Assembly (NCBI RefSeq): GCF_017676345.1
Contig: NZ_JAFFZM010000001.1
Location: 62,001 to 126,000, forward strand
Direction of reading: 5' to 3'
From: Streptomyces smyrnaeus
GTDB lineage: Bacteria; Actinomycetota; Actinomycetes; Streptomycetales; Streptomycetaceae
DNA: 64,000 nt
Under the pieces are notes generated by a model, which saw only the letters and a list, made by a program, of their open reading frames with translations, was not told the DNA's origin and ran no database searches. The position numbers and the translations under genes were made by a program. How positions within the stretch are numbered: position 1 is the stretch's first letter; each line of letters begins with the position of its first letter. Shown one piece after another: positions 61,974 to 64,000 of this stretch.

Positions 61974-64000
61974 GTGTCCGCTCCGCAGATCTCCGCGCGC
62001 GAAGCCCAGGTGCTCGCGCTGCTCGGGGAACACCTCAGCAACGCGGAGATCGCCGCGCAGTTGGTCATCTCCGTACGTACCGTCGAGTCGCATGTCTCCT
62101 CGCTGCTGCGCAAGCTGCAGCTGCCGGACCGGCGGGCGCTCGCCCGGCACGCCGCCGAGTCCGCCCGCACGCAGGAGTCGCGCCCGGCGCCCGCCCTCCC
62201 GGAGCCGCTGACGGCGTTCATCGGCCGGGTGCGGGAGCGCGGGGAGTTGGCCGAGGCGGTGCGGGGGCACCGGCTGGTGACCGTGGTGGGCCCGGGCGGG
62301 GTGGGCAAGACGCGCCTCGCGCTGGCGGTGGCGGCGGACGTGGCCGACGACTTCGACGGGGTGTGGTTCGTCGACCTGGTGCCGATCACCGAGCCGGGCC
62401 GCGTGGGGGCGGCGGTCGCGGCAGCCGTAGGTGTGGGCGAGCAGCCCGGGCACGGCATCGACGACGCGGTGCTGGCGGCGCTGGCGGAGCGCCGGGCGCT
62501 GCTGGTGCTGGACAACTGCGAGCAGGTGCGCGACGGGGTGGCGCCGTTCCTGGAACGGCTGTTGGCGGCCTGTCCGCGGTTGCGGGTGCTCGTGACGAGC
62601 CGGGCCAGGCTGATGGTGCCGTTCGAGCGGGCCTTCCCCCTCGCCCCGCTGTCGCGGGTCGGCGGCGACGAGTCGGAAGCGGTGGCCCTGTTCATGGACC
62701 GGGCGGCGGCGGTCGGCCACCCGCCGGGTCCCGCGGTGAGCGAAGGGGTCGTGACCATCTGCGAACGCCTCGGCGGCATGGCGCTGGCGATCGAGCTGGC
62801 GGCGGCGCGGTGGTCCACGCTCGGACTGGACGGACTGGCGACCGGCCTCTCCGATCAGCTGCGGATCCTCACCGGCGGGCCCCGCGCCGACGACCGGCAC
62901 CGGTCGGTGCGGGCGGTGCTGGACTGGAGCCACGACCTGCTGGAGCCGCAGGATCAGGCGCTGCTGCGCCGGGTGTCGGTGTTCGTGGCGCCGTTCACCG
63001 CCGAGGCGGCGGCCGAGGTCGCCGGGTTCGCCCCGCTGGATCCGGCCGAGGTCGTCGACGGGCTCGGCAGGCTCGCCGAGCAGAGCCTGCTCGCTGTGAC
63101 ACCGTCCGCGACGGGCACCCGGTACCACGGGCTGGAGACCATCCGGCAGTACGGCACGGAGCGGCTCGCCGACGCCGGCGAGTTGATCGAGGTCCGATCC
63201 CGCCACCTGGAGTGGTGCTCGACGGGCGCGACCGTTCTCAGGGGAGCGTCGGGTGCCGACTGGCGGGCCCGGTTCGACGACGTGGCGGACGATCTGCGGG
63301 CCGCCCTCACCTGGGCCGCCGACCGGCCCGAGCGGCGCGCGGACGCACATCGTCTGGCCGTCTCGCTGGCCGAGTTGGCCTTCTCCCGCAACCTGCTGGG
63401 CGAGTCGCAGCAGCGGTACGAGCAGGCGGCCGGACTCGCCGACGACGCCGCCGGTGCCGCGGCGCTGCGGCAGGCCGCCGCGGTGGCCGGGTGCCGCAGG
63501 CTGGGCGACGACATGTACCGGCTGCACCGTGCCGCCGGGGAGGCCGCGAGCCGGGCCGGGGACAGCGTCGGGGCCGGTTGCGACCTGGCGGCGGCGGCCA
63601 CCGTCGCCTACCGCTTCTCCACCTCGTTCACGCGGATTCCTCCCGTGGAGGAGGTGGTGGCCATGCTCGCGGAGGCGCGAGAGCTGTCCGGCGACGCCCC
63701 GGACGGCGAGGCGGCGGTGGCGCTGGCCGAGGCGGCGGTGGTCGCGGACGCGTACGGCGCGCTGCAGGGGGACACGGACAACACCGCCCAGGAGACGGTC
63801 GGGTGTGCCGAGCGGGCCGTCGCGCTCGCCCGGCGTACGGGCGACCCGGTGGCGGAATCCGCCGCCCTCGACGCGCTCTCCGGCGCCCGCAGCTGGACCG
63901 GTGACGCCTTCGCCGTCGCTGCCGCCGCCCGGCGCCGCATCGACGTGCTGGCTTCCGTGCCGCCCGGCCCCGGCGGTACGCACGAGTTGATGGACGCCCT
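61974..64000 (+). CDS. LuxR-type HTH plus NB-ARC ATPase regulator (3'-partial)
   Basis: The chain continues past the right edge. The LuxR HTH is N-terminal (ISAREAQVLALLGEHLSNAE, then ISVRTVESHVSSLLRKLQL); an AAA/NB-ARC domain follows, with Walker A VVGPGGVGKTRLALAVA and Walker B-like ALLVLDNCEQV, then winged-helix and TPR-like repeats, as in LAL/AfsR-type regulators. GTG at 61974 begins exactly at the HTH; ATGs at 61893 and 61827 are in frame but lack a ribosome site, the latter overlapping the divergent gene's start. Expected to be a pathway-specific regulator. Confidence 0.85.
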   Translation, partial: MSAPQISAREAQVLALLGEHLSNAEIAAQLVISVRTVESHVSSLLRKLQLPDRRALARHAAESARTQESRPAPALPEPLTAFIGRVRERGELAEAVRGHRLVTVVGPGGVGKTRLALAVAADVADDFDGVWFVDLVPITEPGRVGAAVAAAVGVGEQPGHGIDDAVLAALAERRALLVLDNCEQVRDGVAPFLERLLAACPRLRVLVTSRARLMVPFERAFPLAPLSRVGGDESEAVALFMDRAAAVGHPPGPAVSEGVVTICERLGGMALAIELAAARWSTLGLDGLATGLSDQLRILTGGPRADDRHRSVRAVLDWSHDLLEPQDQALLRRVSVFVAPFTAEAAAEVAGFAPLDPAEVVDGLGRLAEQSLLAVTPSATGTRYHGLETIRQYGTERLADAGELIEVRSRHLEWCSTGATVLRGASGADWRARFDDVADDLRAALTWAADRPERRADAHRLAVSLAELAFSRNLLGESQQRYEQAAGLADDAAGAAALRQAAAVAGCRRLGDDMYRLHRAAGEAASRAGDSVGAGCDLAAAATVAYRFSTSFTRIPPVEEVVAMLAEARELSGDAPDGEAAVALAEAAVVADAYGALQGDTDNTAQETVGCAERAVALARRTGDPVAESAALDALSGARSWTGDAFAVAAAARRRIDVLASVPPGPGGTHELMDA

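Noticed and set aside
1..64000. CRISPR array, rRNA or tRNA genes
   Set aside because: No regularly spaced repeats and no rRNA or tRNA-like sequence were noticed when reading both strands.

Overview
The window is high-GC actinobacterial DNA, most likely from Streptomyces or a close relative. The signs are strong third-position GC bias, many GTG and a few TTG starts, tightly overlapping operons, one early TTA codon, and families typical of that group (GlxA, CGNR, PucR-like, nSTAND-WD40 and AfsR/LuxR-type regulators). No rRNA, tRNA, CRISPR array or replication origin was seen.

Region by region. 1-7.4 kb: a translationally coupled operon for a dipeptide/oligopeptide-type ABC importer, a CocE/X-Pro-peptidase-like hydrolase and a TetR regulator; it is cut at the left edge. 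7.9-10.6 kb: YceI, a secreted protein and an ArsR-like regulator. 10.6-18.7 kb: a sugar-amine module with CUT1-type ABC permeases and binding lipoprotein, a FrlD-like kinase, a FrlB-like SIS deglycase, palindromic operators, a divergent LacI regulator and a FAD oxidoreductase. Together these look like uptake and breakdown of Amadori compounds (fructosyl-amino acids). 18.8-27.9 kb: a scarred accessory stretch holding a truncated ArsR gene, a GNAT, membrane and hypothetical proteins, two non-overlapping relics of a Tn3-family transposase flanking two hydrolases and a GlxA regulator, and a half MFS transporter.

28-46.3 kb: small resistance, detoxification and regulatory genes, often divergent pairs with palindromes between them. 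They include VOC, GNAT, a methyltransferase, MBL hydrolases, HxlR, MFS with an XRE regulator, a TetX-like monooxygenase with TetR, a PucR-like regulator, HPP, two CGNR regulators around an Imm5-like gene, and AraC.

46.3-52.9 kb is the most interesting part: a compact RiPP operon. It encodes a 55-residue precursor with a Ser/Thr/Cys-rich tail, a LanM-type dehydratase that lacks its cyclase but is fused to a DUF6624-like domain, two JmjC/cupin-like proteins (one without the aligned HxD iron motif), and a stand-alone LanC cyclase. A hairpin follows the precursor gene. No transporter or leader protease is adjacent, and I do not recognise this combination.

53-64 kb: TfoX-N protein, PutP Na+/proline symporter, lipoprotein, a 1315-residue HTH-nSTAND-WD40 protein with 14 WD repeats, a membrane protein, a PPOX-fold protein, and a LuxR-HTH/NB-ARC regulator cut by the right edge. 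Convergent gene pairs are often separated by clear bidirectional terminator hairpins.
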